DNA of 64,000 nucleotides from Algibacter lectus (GTDB lineage: Bacteria; Bacteroidota; Bacteroidia; Flavobacteriales; Flavobacteriaceae). Of this stretch, positions 26,188 to 34,877 are shown one piece after another. A model generated the notes under the pieces. The model was not told where the DNA came from and searched no databases. It saw only the letters and a program-made list of their open reading frames with translations. Within the stretch, counting starts at the first letter, position 1. Each line of letters begins with the position of its first letter. The position numbers and the translations under genes were made by a program. The stretch is from NCBI RefSeq assembly GCF_900112395.1, contig NZ_FOLN01000003.1, positions 248,001-312,000 on the forward strand, written 5' to 3'.

Positions 26188-27054
26188 ATGGATACTAAAG
26201 AATTACTAAAAAAAGTACGAAAAATTGAGATTAAGACGCGTAGGCTGTCTGATCATATTTTTGGAGGCGAATATCATTCGACTTTCAAAGGACGTGGTAT
26301 GACTTTTAGTGAAGTTCGCCAATACAATTTTGGCGACGATGTTAGAAATATAGATTGGAACGTAACCGCTCGTTACAATGAGCCTTATGTAAAGGTTTTT
26401 GAGGAAGAGCGCGAACTTACCATGATGCTTATGGTTGATGTTTCTGGATCAGAACTTTTTGGAACCGAAAATCAATTTAAGAATGAAGTTGTAACAGAAA
26501 TTGCAGCAACTTTAGCTTTTTCTGCAACACAGAACAATGATAAAATTGGACTTATTTTGTTTTCCGATAAGGTAGAGTTGTATATTCCGCCTAAAAAAGG
26601 GCGTTCGCATGTGCTTCGTATTATTCGCGAATTAATAGAGTTTAAGCCAGAAAGTAAACAAACCAATTTAGTAGAAGCTTTAAAGTTCATGCAAAATGTT
26701 ATGAAGAAGAAAGTAATTGCTTTTGTGCTTTCAGATTTTATTGCAGACGATTACCATCAAACTATGAAAATTGTGGCTAAAAAACACGATGTTACTGGTA
26801 TTAGGGTTTACGATAAACGTGAAGAGGATATCCCTAATTTAGGTATTGTACAAATGCAAGATGAAGAAACAGGCGAGCTTATGCTAGTCAATACATCATC
26901 TAAAACCGTACGTAAGAATTACAACAAGTTTTACCACGAAAAGGCAAAATATTATAAAGAAAGTTTCACCAAATCGGGAGCAGGCGCTATAGATTGCCGT
27001 GTTGACGAAAGTTATGTAAAAAAATTATTGGGCTATTTTAAACATAGAGCATAA
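26188..27054 (+). CDS. DUF58 domain protein of the Bat operon
   Basis: 288 residues. It has the DUF58 signature GEYHSTFKGRGMTFSEVRQYNFGDDVRNIDWNVTARYNEPYVKVFEEER (~28-76), followed by a VWA-like fold with the metal-binding DVSGS (~85-89). It is the usual cytoplasmic partner of MoxR ATPases. No membrane segment is seen. The role in oxidative or envelope stress tolerance is inferred from the operon. Confidence 0.95.
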   Translation: MDTKELLKKVRKIEIKTRRLSDHIFGGEYHSTFKGRGMTFSEVRQYNFGDDVRNIDWNVTARYNEPYVKVFEEERELTMMLMVDVSGSELFGTENQFKNEVVTEIAATLAFSATQNNDKIGLILFSDKVELYIPPKKGRSHVLRIIRELIEFKPESKQTNLVEALKFMQNVMKKKVIAFVLSDFIADDYHQTMKIVAKKHDVTGIRVYDKREEDIPNLGIVQMQDEETGELMLVNTSSKTVRKNYNKFYHEKAKYYKESFTKSGAGAIDCRVDESYVKKLLGYFKHRA

Positions 27055-27157
27055 TTAGTATTAGCAGTTAAAAAAAATAAAAGTGAGACAAATTACGCTA
27101 CATAATATAGAATTAAATAAACAGGAGTTGGCCGTAGGTCGCTCAAAAATTACCAGA

Positions 27158-28771
27158 ATGCGTGCTGTAATCGCCTTTAGTTTCTTTTTTCTATGTTCTC
27201 TATTGTCTTTTTCTCAAGTTACATCGGCAATAGATTCTACATCTATAAAAATTGGTGAACAAATTACGTATCATATCCAAGTTGAAACCGATACTACAAG
27301 TTTAGTTGTTTTTCCGGAAGGGCAATCGTTTTCTCCTTTAGAAATGATTGAATCTTATGCGGTAGATACTTTAAAAAATAAAGACAAATACAATCTTGTT
27401 AAAAAATACGGCTTAACTCAATTCGATTCGGGTTCTTATACTATTCCTAGACAAAAAATTATTATTGGTACAAAAACTTTTTTTACCGATTCGCTTAAGG
27501 TTGAAGTTAATAATGTTGTTATAGATACAACAAAACAGGGGCTTTACGATATTAAGCCCATTATTGAAGTTGAAAAATCGGCTAGTAATTGGTGGAAGTA
27601 TTTATTAATTACGCTTTTAATTATTAGTGCAGTAGGTTTTCTTTTGTATTGGTTTATTTGGCGTAAAAAACCACTTTCCGAAGAGGAAAAAATAGCCTTA
27701 TTACCACCGTACGATCGAGCAAAATTAGCTTTAAAGAATTTAGATGAAAGTCCATATTTAGAACAAGAGAACTTAAAAGATTACTATTCTGAATTAACTT
27801 TTATTATTAGAAAATATTTAGATGAAAAGGTTTATGATCGCGCTTTAGAAAGCACAACTGATGAACTTATTAAACGATTAAACATCCTAAAGGAAGGAAA
27901 TCAAGTCGATTTAAGTAAAGAGGATATTAAAAACTTAGAAAGCATATTAAAACGCGCCGATTTAGTGAAGTTTGCTAAATCTGCGCCAGATATTGAATTG
28001 GCAAAAATTGATAGAACTACAATTGATATAGAAATAGATCACGTAAAAGAAGCCTTGCCAGAACCTACAGAGGAAGAAAAGCTTTTAGACGAAAAATATA
28101 GAGAAGAACAAGCACGTAAAAAGAAGCGTAATAAAATTATTTTAACCGTAGTTATTGCCGTGTTTTTAATGATTGCAACCTTTGTTGGGTTCTCTTTAAA
28201 ATATGGTTTCACTTATGTTAAAGATACCATTATTGGTCACGATAGTATCGAGCTTTTAGAGGGTGATTGGGTAACTAGTGCATACGGTGTGCCTCCAATT
28301 AATATTACAACTCCAAAGGTTTTAAAGCGTAATATGGTAGAGCTTCCAGAAGAAGCACAAGCTCAAATGAGTGTTACGAGTTTTAGTTACGGTAGTTTGT
28401 TAAATTTCTTTAGTGTAGATGTATCTACAATAATTTTAAAACAAGCCAATCCAGAAGAAGATATCGATTTAGAACAGGCTCAAAATGGTGCAATAAAACA
28501 ATTAGAGCAAGCTGGTGTTACCGATATTTCTGTTTTAAACGATAAGTTTACAACTCCAAACGGTGCTGAAGGTTTAAAAACTCATGGTACGGCGAGTTTC
28601 CCTATTTTAAATTCCGATGAATTTTACGAAGGACAATATGTTATTTTACAATTTTCATCTAAAAATATTTTACAACGTATTTCCATTGTATGGAATAAAA
28701 CTGATGAGTATGCCGACAAAATTGTAGAGCGTATTTTAAATTCAGTTGAACTTAAAAAAGCAGAAGAATAA
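27158..28771 (+). CDS. Membrane protein of the aerotolerance operon, unknown C-terminal domain
   Basis: About 537 residues from ATG 27158, which begins a signal peptide (MRAVIAFSFFFLCSLLSFSQ); GTG 27083 would add 25 residues. A BatD-like beta domain (~20-140) is followed by a membrane segment (~145-168), a charged cytosolic helical part with LPPYDRAKLALKNLDESPYL (~180-330), a second membrane segment (~330-350), and a ~185-residue extracytoplasmic C-terminal domain. That last domain ends NILQRISIVWNKTDEYADKIVERILNSVEL, a pattern reminiscent of PsbP/DcrB-like folds, and is not a usual Bat domain. The stop and batA start overlap by one base (TAATG). Confidence 0.85.
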   Translation: MRAVIAFSFFFLCSLLSFSQVTSAIDSTSIKIGEQITYHIQVETDTTSLVVFPEGQSFSPLEMIESYAVDTLKNKDKYNLVKKYGLTQFDSGSYTIPRQKIIIGTKTFFTDSLKVEVNNVVIDTTKQGLYDIKPIIEVEKSASNWWKYLLITLLIISAVGFLLYWFIWRKKPLSEEEKIALLPPYDRAKLALKNLDESPYLEQENLKDYYSELTFIIRKYLDEKVYDRALESTTDELIKRLNILKEGNQVDLSKEDIKNLESILKRADLVKFAKSAPDIELAKIDRTTIDIEIDHVKEALPEPTEEEKLLDEKYREEQARKKKRNKIILTVVIAVFLMIATFVGFSLKYGFTYVKDTIIGHDSIELLEGDWVTSAYGVPPINITTPKVLKRNMVELPEEAQAQMSVTSFSYGSLLNFFSVDVSTIILKQANPEEDIDLEQAQNGAIKQLEQAGVTDISVLNDKFTTPNGAEGLKTHGTASFPILNSDEFYEGQYVILQFSSKNILQRISIVWNKTDEYADKIVERILNSVELKKAEE

Positions 28772-29778
28772 TGTTTGAAGGGATCGAGTTTGTAAATAAA
28801 GAGTTTTTCTGGTTGTTCTTGCTTTTGCCTTTGGTAATTGTATGGTATGTGTTTAAACGCAATAAGCAAACGGCAGAGTTAAAAATGTCTAGTTTAAAAG
28901 GTTTTAAAGTAACTAGTTCTTGGTTAACTAAGCTTAAGTCTATCATGTTTGTGTTACGTTTATTGGCTTTAACGTTGTTAATTATGGCGTTGGCTAGACC
29001 GCAAACCGTAGATGTTTCGTCTAAAACCAAAACAACACGTGGTATCGATATTGTAATGGCTATAGATGTTTCGGCTAGTATGCTGGCTAAAGATTTACGT
29101 CCAAATAGATTAGATGCCTTAAAAGAAGTTGCTGCAGAATTTATTAAAGGCCGTCCCAACGATAGAATTGGTTTGGTGGAATATGCAGGAGAAAGTTATA
29201 CCAAAACACCAATAACTAGTGATAAAGCTATTGTATTGCGCTCTTTAAAAAGTATTGAGTATAATAATATTATTGAAGGCGGAACCGCTATCGGTATGGG
29301 GTTAGCTACATCGGTAAATAGATTAAAAGATAGTAAAGCGAAAAGTAAAGTTATTATTTTGCTAACCGATGGTGTTAATAATTCAGGATTTATAGATCCA
29401 AAAATTGCTAGCGAATTAGCTATAGAATACGGTATTAAAACTTACACTATTGGTTTAGGTACAAATGGTATGGCATTATCACCTGTGGCTATCGACCCTA
29501 GAACTGGGCAGTTTCAATACGGCAGAATTAAAGTAGAAATAGACGAAACGCTATTAAAAGAAATTGCTACCGCAACTGGTGGGAAATATTTTAGAGCGAC
29601 AAATAATAAAAAATTAGAAGAAATTTATAGCGAAATCAATAAGCTTGAAAAAACAGATGTTGAAGAGTTTAAATTTTATAATTACGAAGAAAAATATAGG
29701 CCATTAGTACTCTTAGCAGGGGTCTTGTTGTTGTTAGAATTACTTTTACGTAATACATTATTTAAGAGTTTTGTTTAA
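28771..29778 (+). CDS. batA: BatA, VWA domain membrane protein
   Basis: 335 residues: two N-terminal membrane segments (~10-27, ~55-75), a VWA domain with the MIDAS motif DVSAS (~99-103) and later VIILLTDGVNNSG (~193), and a C-terminal membrane segment (~308-330). It belongs to the inner-membrane Bat complex linked to aerotolerance in Bacteroides and leptospires. It is translationally coupled to the preceding gene and followed by an 89-base spacer with a hairpin and heptamers. Confidence 0.94.
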   Translation: MFEGIEFVNKEFFWLFLLLPLVIVWYVFKRNKQTAELKMSSLKGFKVTSSWLTKLKSIMFVLRLLALTLLIMALARPQTVDVSSKTKTTRGIDIVMAIDVSASMLAKDLRPNRLDALKEVAAEFIKGRPNDRIGLVEYAGESYTKTPITSDKAIVLRSLKSIEYNNIIEGGTAIGMGLATSVNRLKDSKAKSKVIILLTDGVNNSGFIDPKIASELAIEYGIKTYTIGLGTNGMALSPVAIDPRTGQFQYGRIKVEIDETLLKEIATATGGKYFRATNNKKLEEIYSEINKLEKTDVEEFKFYNYEEKYRPLVLLAGVLLLLELLLRNTLFKSFV

Positions 29779-29797
29779 ACAGAAGTTAGACAGCGGC

Positions 29798-29829
29798 AAA
29801 CTCGATAAACAAATTTAAGCATCGAGTTT
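29798..29829 (+). promoter_or_regulatory. Hairpin between batA and batB
   Basis: AAACTCGAT (29798-29806) and ATCGAGTTT (29821-29829) form a 9-bp perfect stem with a 14-base loop, with no T-tract after it. It may be an mRNA processing or stability element, or a weak attenuator. Confidence 0.5.
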
Positions 29830-29851
29830 AACTGCGAAATGAATATTGAAA

Positions 29852-29867
29852 AACTGAAAACTGATAC
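29852..29867 (+). repeat. Heptamer units before the batB start codon
   Basis: AACTGAA, AACTGAT, then AC directly before the ATG at 29868. The same heptamer as at 26150-26187 is in the same position relative to a start codon. Confidence 0.6.
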
Positions 29868-30905
29868 ATGTTTCAATTAGAAGAAAAAATATGGTTTTGG
29901 ACGCTAGCAATTATTCCTGTAATAATTGTGCTGTTTTTGTTACTTCAATTTTGGAGATACCGTACACAAAAAAAGTTTGCAGATAAAGAGCTTTTAAAGC
30001 GTTTAAGCCCTAATAAATCGTTGTTTAAATCCATTTTAAAAGTGGTGGTTTTAAGTTTGGCTTTTTTGTGTTTAACTATTGCTTTGGTAAACCCAAAAGT
30101 GGGTACAAAACTAGAAACGGTAAAACGTGAAGGTGTCGATATTGTTTTTGCAGTCGATGTTTCTAAAAGTATGTTAGCCGAAGATATTGCACCAAACAGG
30201 TTAGAGAAATCTAAACAATTGGTAACGCAAATTATCAATAATTTAGCCAGTGATCGTGTTGGTATTATTGCATACGCAGGTAAAGCATTTCCGCAGTTAC
30301 CTATAACTACAGATTATGGATCGGCTAAAATGTTTTTAAACAACATGAATACCGATATGTTGTCATCGCAAGGAACAGCGATAAACGAAGCCATAAAATT
30401 AGCAACTACCTATTTTGATAATGAAGAGCAAACCAATCGTGTTTTAATCATTATTTCAGACGGGGAAGATCATAGTGAAGATGCTTTAGCTTATGCAGAA
30501 CAAGCTAGTGAAGAAGGTATCAAGATATTTACCATTGGTGTTGGAGATTTAAAAGGAGGTCCAATTCCTATTAAAAGAAATGGTATTATTTTAAATTATA
30601 AAAAAGACAATCAAGGTGAAACGGTAATTACGCGTTTAAATGAAGATACCTTAAAGAAAATTGCCGAAGAAGCTAATGGTGCTTACATTAACGGGAAAAA
30701 CACAAATGATGTTGTTGAACATATTCGTGAAATATTAAACGGTATGGACAAAACAGAGTTTGAGGCCAAACAATTCGCCGATTTTAAAGATCAATTTCAA
30801 TGGTTTTTAGGCTTAGGGATTTTCTTATTACTAATAGATGTTTTCTTGTTAGAAAGAAAAACAGGTTGGTTGAAAAAATTGAATTTATTTAATGAGAATT
30901 TATAG
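29868..30905 (+). CDS. batB: BatB, VWA domain membrane protein
   Basis: 345 residues, a paralogue of BatA. N-terminal membrane segments (~10-27, ~50-72), VWA domain with MIDAS DVSKS (~97-101) and VLIIISDGEDHSEDAL (~193), and a C-terminal membrane segment (~312-330). Both VWA proteins share the phrase following MIDAS (ML-A-D-PNRL), showing a tandem duplication. It is expected to form a membrane complex with BatA. Confidence 0.94.
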   Translation: MFQLEEKIWFWTLAIIPVIIVLFLLLQFWRYRTQKKFADKELLKRLSPNKSLFKSILKVVVLSLAFLCLTIALVNPKVGTKLETVKREGVDIVFAVDVSKSMLAEDIAPNRLEKSKQLVTQIINNLASDRVGIIAYAGKAFPQLPITTDYGSAKMFLNNMNTDMLSSQGTAINEAIKLATTYFDNEEQTNRVLIIISDGEDHSEDALAYAEQASEEGIKIFTIGVGDLKGGPIPIKRNGIILNYKKDNQGETVITRLNEDTLKKIAEEANGAYINGKNTNDVVEHIREILNGMDKTEFEAKQFADFKDQFQWFLGLGIFLLLIDVFLLERKTGWLKKLNLFNENL

Positions 30906-30961
30906 TTTCATTAACAACAAAAAAAATCTGAGTTTTTTATCTTAGATAGAAGGATTTAAAA

Positions 30962-31822
30962 ATGAAATACTTAGCAACACTTATAGTTTTATTGGTAAGT
31001 CTTTTTTCTTTTTCTCAAGAAGAAGAAAAGACACAGTTATTAGCGCTTAAAAAGGCGAACGATTTTGTTTACGAAGGGAATAACTTAGTGAATGAGGACG
31101 ATTATGTTTCAGCTGAAATGGAATATAGAAAAGCGATTTCCGAAAACCCAAAAAGTATTGCAGGCGCTTATAATTTAGGTAATGCTTATTACACCAAAGG
31201 GAGTTTTGATGAGGCTGTTTTTAGGTTAGAGCAGGCTGCTACGACAGCAACATCCAAATCTGAAAAACATAAAGCCTTCCATAACATAGGAACTATTTTA
31301 ATGAAAGGTAAAAAATGTAAAGAAGCTGTTGAAGCTTTTAAAAGTGCCTTAAGAAATAATCCTGCAGATGATGAAACGCGGTATAATTTAGGTTTGGCTA
31401 AAGAGTGCGCTAAACAGCAGCAAGATCAAGAAGACCAAAATAAGGACGATAAAGAAGATAAAAACGAAGATCAAAAAGACGAGAAGGATAATAAAGACAA
31501 TAAGGAAGACAAGGAAAATAAAGATAAAGGCGACGACGAGAATAAAGACGATAAAAAGGACGAAGGCGATAAGGACGAGAAGGAAGGCGACGATAAAAAA
31601 GATGATGAGGGCAAGCCTAAAGATGAAAAGGAAGATAAAGGTAAAGATGGTGATCAAGATAAAAAAGAGCAACAGCAGCCAAAACCACAGCCCGGACAAA
31701 TGTCTCCACAGCAAATAAAAAACTTGCTGGAAGCCATGAATAATCAAGAACAAGCCGTTCAAGAAAAAATGAATGCCGAAAAAGTAAAGGGTGTTAAGGT
31801 TAAAACCGATAAGGATTGGTAG
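30962..31822 (+). CDS. batC: BatC, tetratricopeptide protein with long charged tail
   Basis: 286 residues. A signal peptide (ATLIVLLVSLFSFSQ) and three TPR repeats (~35-145, e.g. GAYNLGNAYYTKGSFDEAVFRLEQA and TRYNLGLAKECAK) are followed by ~90 residues that are almost entirely K, D, E, N, Q and G (~148-238), then MSPQQIKNLLEAMNNQEQ and a basic end. The charged tract is probably disordered and may be a spacer through the periplasm. Its AT-rich purine coding makes a long antisense frame at 31388-31762, which is an artefact. Confidence 0.93.
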   Translation: MKYLATLIVLLVSLFSFSQEEEKTQLLALKKANDFVYEGNNLVNEDDYVSAEMEYRKAISENPKSIAGAYNLGNAYYTKGSFDEAVFRLEQAATTATSKSEKHKAFHNIGTILMKGKKCKEAVEAFKSALRNNPADDETRYNLGLAKECAKQQQDQEDQNKDDKEDKNEDQKDEKDNKDNKEDKENKDKGDDENKDDKKDEGDKDEKEGDDKKDDEGKPKDEKEDKGKDGDQDKKEQQQPKPQPGQMSPQQIKNLLEAMNNQEQAVQEKMNAEKVKGVKVKTDKDW

Positions 31823-31887
31823 TTTAGCAGTCCGTTTTCAGTTGTCTAGAGTATTTTAAAATTCGGAAAGATTTTTAAATTTAAAAC

Positions 31888-33654
31888 ATGAAATTAGTAA
31901 AACACATATCTATAATATTTTTCATACTAATTACAAGTATGGCTTCTGCTCAGGTTAAATTTGAAGCCAAAGTCAGTAAGAAATCATTAGGCGTAAACGA
32001 GCGTTTACGTATCGATTTTGAAATGAATAAAGATGGCGATAATTTTACGCCACCCGATTTTTCAAGCTTTAATGTAAGTGGCCCTAACCAATCCGTAAGT
32101 AACTCTTGGATTAATGGCGTGCGTACTTATAAAAAAACATATACATACTTTTTAACGCCAAAAAGCCGAGGTAATTTTACCATTTCTCAGGCTACCATTG
32201 TTATAGATGGTACGGTGTATAAAACGGTTCCAGTAAAAGTTACAGTTACTGCAGCTGTAGATAAACCTAAGGATCCTAACGATCCAAATTTTATTGCTTC
32301 AGAAAATATTCATTTGGTTGCCGAAATATCTAAAACCAATCCATATTTAAATGAAGCTATTTCTGTAGTTTACAAACTTTATGTATCGCCAAATATCGCA
32401 GTGGATAATTGGAATGAAGTAGATAGTCCTAGATATAACGATTTTTGGAGCCAAAATATTAACACGCAGGGTCAAAAAGTTCAAAACGGAACTTACAAAG
32501 GTGAAGATTATCGCTATTTAGTACTTCGTAAAACAGTATTGTATCCACAAAAAACAGGAGAATTAAATATAGAACCGCTTACCTTAAATCTTTCTATGCG
32601 TGTGCCAACCAATCGTCGTGATATTTTTGGTGGCGCTATAATGACGCGCGTTAGCAAAGTTGTATCGGCAGGTAACCAAACTATTTCTGTTAAGTCATTG
32701 CCAGAACAAGGCAAGCCAGCAGATTTTACAGGTGCTGTTGGTAGTTTTAGTTTCGATGTATCAAGTTCTAAACAAGTGTTAGATGCTTCGGAATCACTTC
32801 AAATAAAAGTAGGAGTAAAAGGTAATGGGAATTTAAAACTGTTTAAGCTACCTAAGCTGTCATTACCGAGTTCTTTAGAGGTTTATGAGCCAGAACATAC
32901 CGAGAATGTAAAAACGAATTCAGCGGGTATGCAAGGTGATATTTCCGATAGTTATACGGTCGTGCCGCAGTATAAAGGTAAATATCCAATACCGAGTATT
33001 TCTTTTTCTTATTTCGATTTAAAGAGCAAGTCGTATAAACGATTAAACTCCGATGAAATTATTATCGATGTTCAAAACGGTCCGTTAAACAATGTAAGTA
33101 CTAGTGAAACTAACACTACAAGTAATAAACAAGCTGTGGTTTTAAGTAACGACCAATTTGCTTTTATAAAAACTAAAACAAATTTTACGAGTATAAGACC
33201 AAGCTATTTCTTTAAAACCAATTTATTTTGGAGCTTGTTGTTGCTGCCGTTTTTATTGATTCCAATTGCAATTGTTTTCCGTAATAAAAAAGCAAGTCGC
33301 GATGCCGATGTTTATGGAAACCGTATTAGAAAAGCAGATAAGCTAGCTAAAAAGTATTTAAGTAATGCTAAAAAATCTTTAGGTCAAAAAGAAGCTTTTT
33401 ATATCGCCTTAGAGAAAGCCTTGCATAATTACTTAAAGGCAAAATTACATATAGAAACCAACGAATTAAGTAAAGATAAAATTGAAGAATTACTATTGAA
33501 GAAGCAAGTGGATGCTGAGGTAATTAAAGATTTTAAAGGTATTTTGGAGAGTTGTGAGTTAGCGCGTTATACTCCAATCGACATTGTAACTATGCAAGAC
33601 GATTTTGATAAAGCAGCTAAAACTATTTCGTTAATTGATAAACAAGCTCGTTAA
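31888..33654 (+). CDS. batD: BatD family protein
   Basis: 588 residues: a signal peptide (IIFFILITSMASAQ), several beta-sandwich domains typical of BatD (VKFEAKVSKKSLGVNERLRIDFEMN at the start, then FLTPKSRGNFTISQATI ~100), a membrane segment at ~445-465 (LFWSLLLLPFLLIPIAIVF), and a cytoplasmic C-terminal helical region. It is the large periplasmic scaffold of the Bat system. The preceding 65-base spacer has a degraded heptamer on the opposite strand. Confidence 0.94.
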   Translation: MKLVKHISIIFFILITSMASAQVKFEAKVSKKSLGVNERLRIDFEMNKDGDNFTPPDFSSFNVSGPNQSVSNSWINGVRTYKKTYTYFLTPKSRGNFTISQATIVIDGTVYKTVPVKVTVTAAVDKPKDPNDPNFIASENIHLVAEISKTNPYLNEAISVVYKLYVSPNIAVDNWNEVDSPRYNDFWSQNINTQGQKVQNGTYKGEDYRYLVLRKTVLYPQKTGELNIEPLTLNLSMRVPTNRRDIFGGAIMTRVSKVVSAGNQTISVKSLPEQGKPADFTGAVGSFSFDVSSSKQVLDASESLQIKVGVKGNGNLKLFKLPKLSLPSSLEVYEPEHTENVKTNSAGMQGDISDSYTVVPQYKGKYPIPSISFSYFDLKSKSYKRLNSDEIIIDVQNGPLNNVSTSETNTTSNKQAVVLSNDQFAFIKTKTNFTSIRPSYFFKTNLFWSLLLLPFLLIPIAIVFRNKKASRDADVYGNRIRKADKLAKKYLSNAKKSLGQKEAFYIALEKALHNYLKAKLHIETNELSKDKIEELLLKKQVDAEVIKDFKGILESCELARYTPIDIVTMQDDFDKAAKTISLIDKQAR

Positions 33655-33655
33655 T

Positions 33656-34414
33656 ATGAAGAAGTTATTATACATACTTTCGTTTTTGTTCAGTTTAGGG
33701 TTATTTGCTCAAAGCGATGCGCTTTTTAAGCAAGGTAATGCTTTGTATAATGAAGGTAAATACGCTGAAGCTATCCAGAAATATGATGCAATTTTAAATA
33801 CTAAAAAGCATTCTGCCGATTTATATTATAATCTTGCAAACGCACATTATAAGCTTAATAATATTGCGCCAAGCATATTTTATTACGAAAAAGCGTTGCA
33901 ATTAGCTCCAAAAGATAAAGACATTAAAAATAACTTAGCCTTTGCTAAAAACATGACGGTAGATGCCATAGGTGTGGTGCCAGAGGTTGGGTTCTCAAAG
34001 TTGTTTAAAAGCATAACGCACAGCATGAGTTTTGATGCTTGGGCGAAAACAGCAGTAGTGCTAGTGTTTCTGTTTGTAATATTGTTTTTAATCTATTATT
34101 TTGCTTATACTACAGTGCGTAAGCGTTTAACTTTTGTAGGTAGTACTATATCATTAATCTTGTTGTGTGTAAGTTTAGTGTTTGCTTTTCAAAAGTATGC
34201 TTTAGATAAAAAAGATAAACCTGCTATAGTTTTTGCTCAAGAAACTCAGGTTAAAAGTGAGCCTAATTTACGTAGTGAAGAGTCTTTTAGGCTTCATGAA
34301 GGTACTAAGGTTCAGGTTATAGATTCTGTTGATAATTGGAGGAAAATTAAGTTGTCCGATGGTAAAACAGGATGGCTTGCATCCGAGGATATTAAAACAT
34401 TAACAGCATTTTAA
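33656..34414 (+). CDS. batE: BatE, TPR and SH3 domain protein
   Basis: 252 residues from ATG 33656, which follows the batD stop by one base. A signal peptide (MKKLLYILSFLFSLGLFAQ), a TPR region (~25-100), two membrane segments (~128-148, ~158-178) and a C-terminal bacterial SH3 domain (~185-250, with VKSEPNLRSEESFRLHEGTKVQVID and WRKIKLSDGKTGWL) are visible. It probably connects the complex to peptidoglycan or other surface partners. It is the last gene of the operon. Confidence 0.93.
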   Translation: MKKLLYILSFLFSLGLFAQSDALFKQGNALYNEGKYAEAIQKYDAILNTKKHSADLYYNLANAHYKLNNIAPSIFYYEKALQLAPKDKDIKNNLAFAKNMTVDAIGVVPEVGFSKLFKSITHSMSFDAWAKTAVVLVFLFVILFLIYYFAYTTVRKRLTFVGSTISLILLCVSLVFAFQKYALDKKDKPAIVFAQETQVKSEPNLRSEESFRLHEGTKVQVIDSVDNWRKIKLSDGKTGWLASEDIKTLTAF

Positions 34415-34480
34415 TAGGTAAATTTTTATCACCATAAAATTTAAATAGTATATTAGCGGTTGATAAAATTTTAAAAATTA

Positions 34481-34777
34481 ATGTCGAGAAACGTAGTTTC
34501 CATATTCTTTTTGTTTGCGTTTGTGGTGTTTTTATCGACACCAACCATAATTGCTATGGTTGATAATTCGGTAGATATATCGTTGTTTTTCTCTATGGCA
34601 GAGGAAGAAGAAAACGGCCATCCAAAAAGTAAAAATGTACAAGACATTATTTTAGAAAATCAAGATCACGAGGGTTTTATAAGCTTAGCTGAAGAAGCAA
34701 TTCATTTAAGTTATTATGTTAAAAACTACTCGAAACCGTATCTTAATTTAATTTCTCCTCCCCCAAAATTCGCTTAA
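34481..34777 (+). CDS. Small membrane or exported protein of unknown function
   Basis: 98 residues. One hydrophobic N-terminal segment (SIFFLFAFVVFLSTPTIIAMV) is followed by a short acidic stretch (MAEEEENGH) and a C-terminal LSYYVKNYSKPYLNLISPPPKF. I do not recognise a domain. It lies 100 bases ahead of the first SulP gene on the same strand and is probably co-transcribed with the carbonic anhydrase cluster, so a role there is possible. Coding is supported by a sensible signal-anchor and composition. Confidence 0.65.
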   Translation: MSRNVVSIFFLFAFVVFLSTPTIIAMVDNSVDISLFFSMAEEEENGHPKSKNVQDIILENQDHEGFISLAEEAIHLSYYVKNYSKPYLNLISPPPKFA

Positions 34778-34877
34778 TAATTTATTAGTTATTGAACTAT
34801 TGTGCTCAATAACATTCGAGTATTAAAAATTATTAAAATTGCTGAAGAATAACGCTTCGGCCAAAGTGAATTTATCT

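Noticed and set aside
31388-31762. 124-codon frame rich in Ile/Phe/Val on the minus strand
   Set aside because: It is antisense to the GAT/GAA/AAA tract of BatC; the hydrophobic composition is an artefact.
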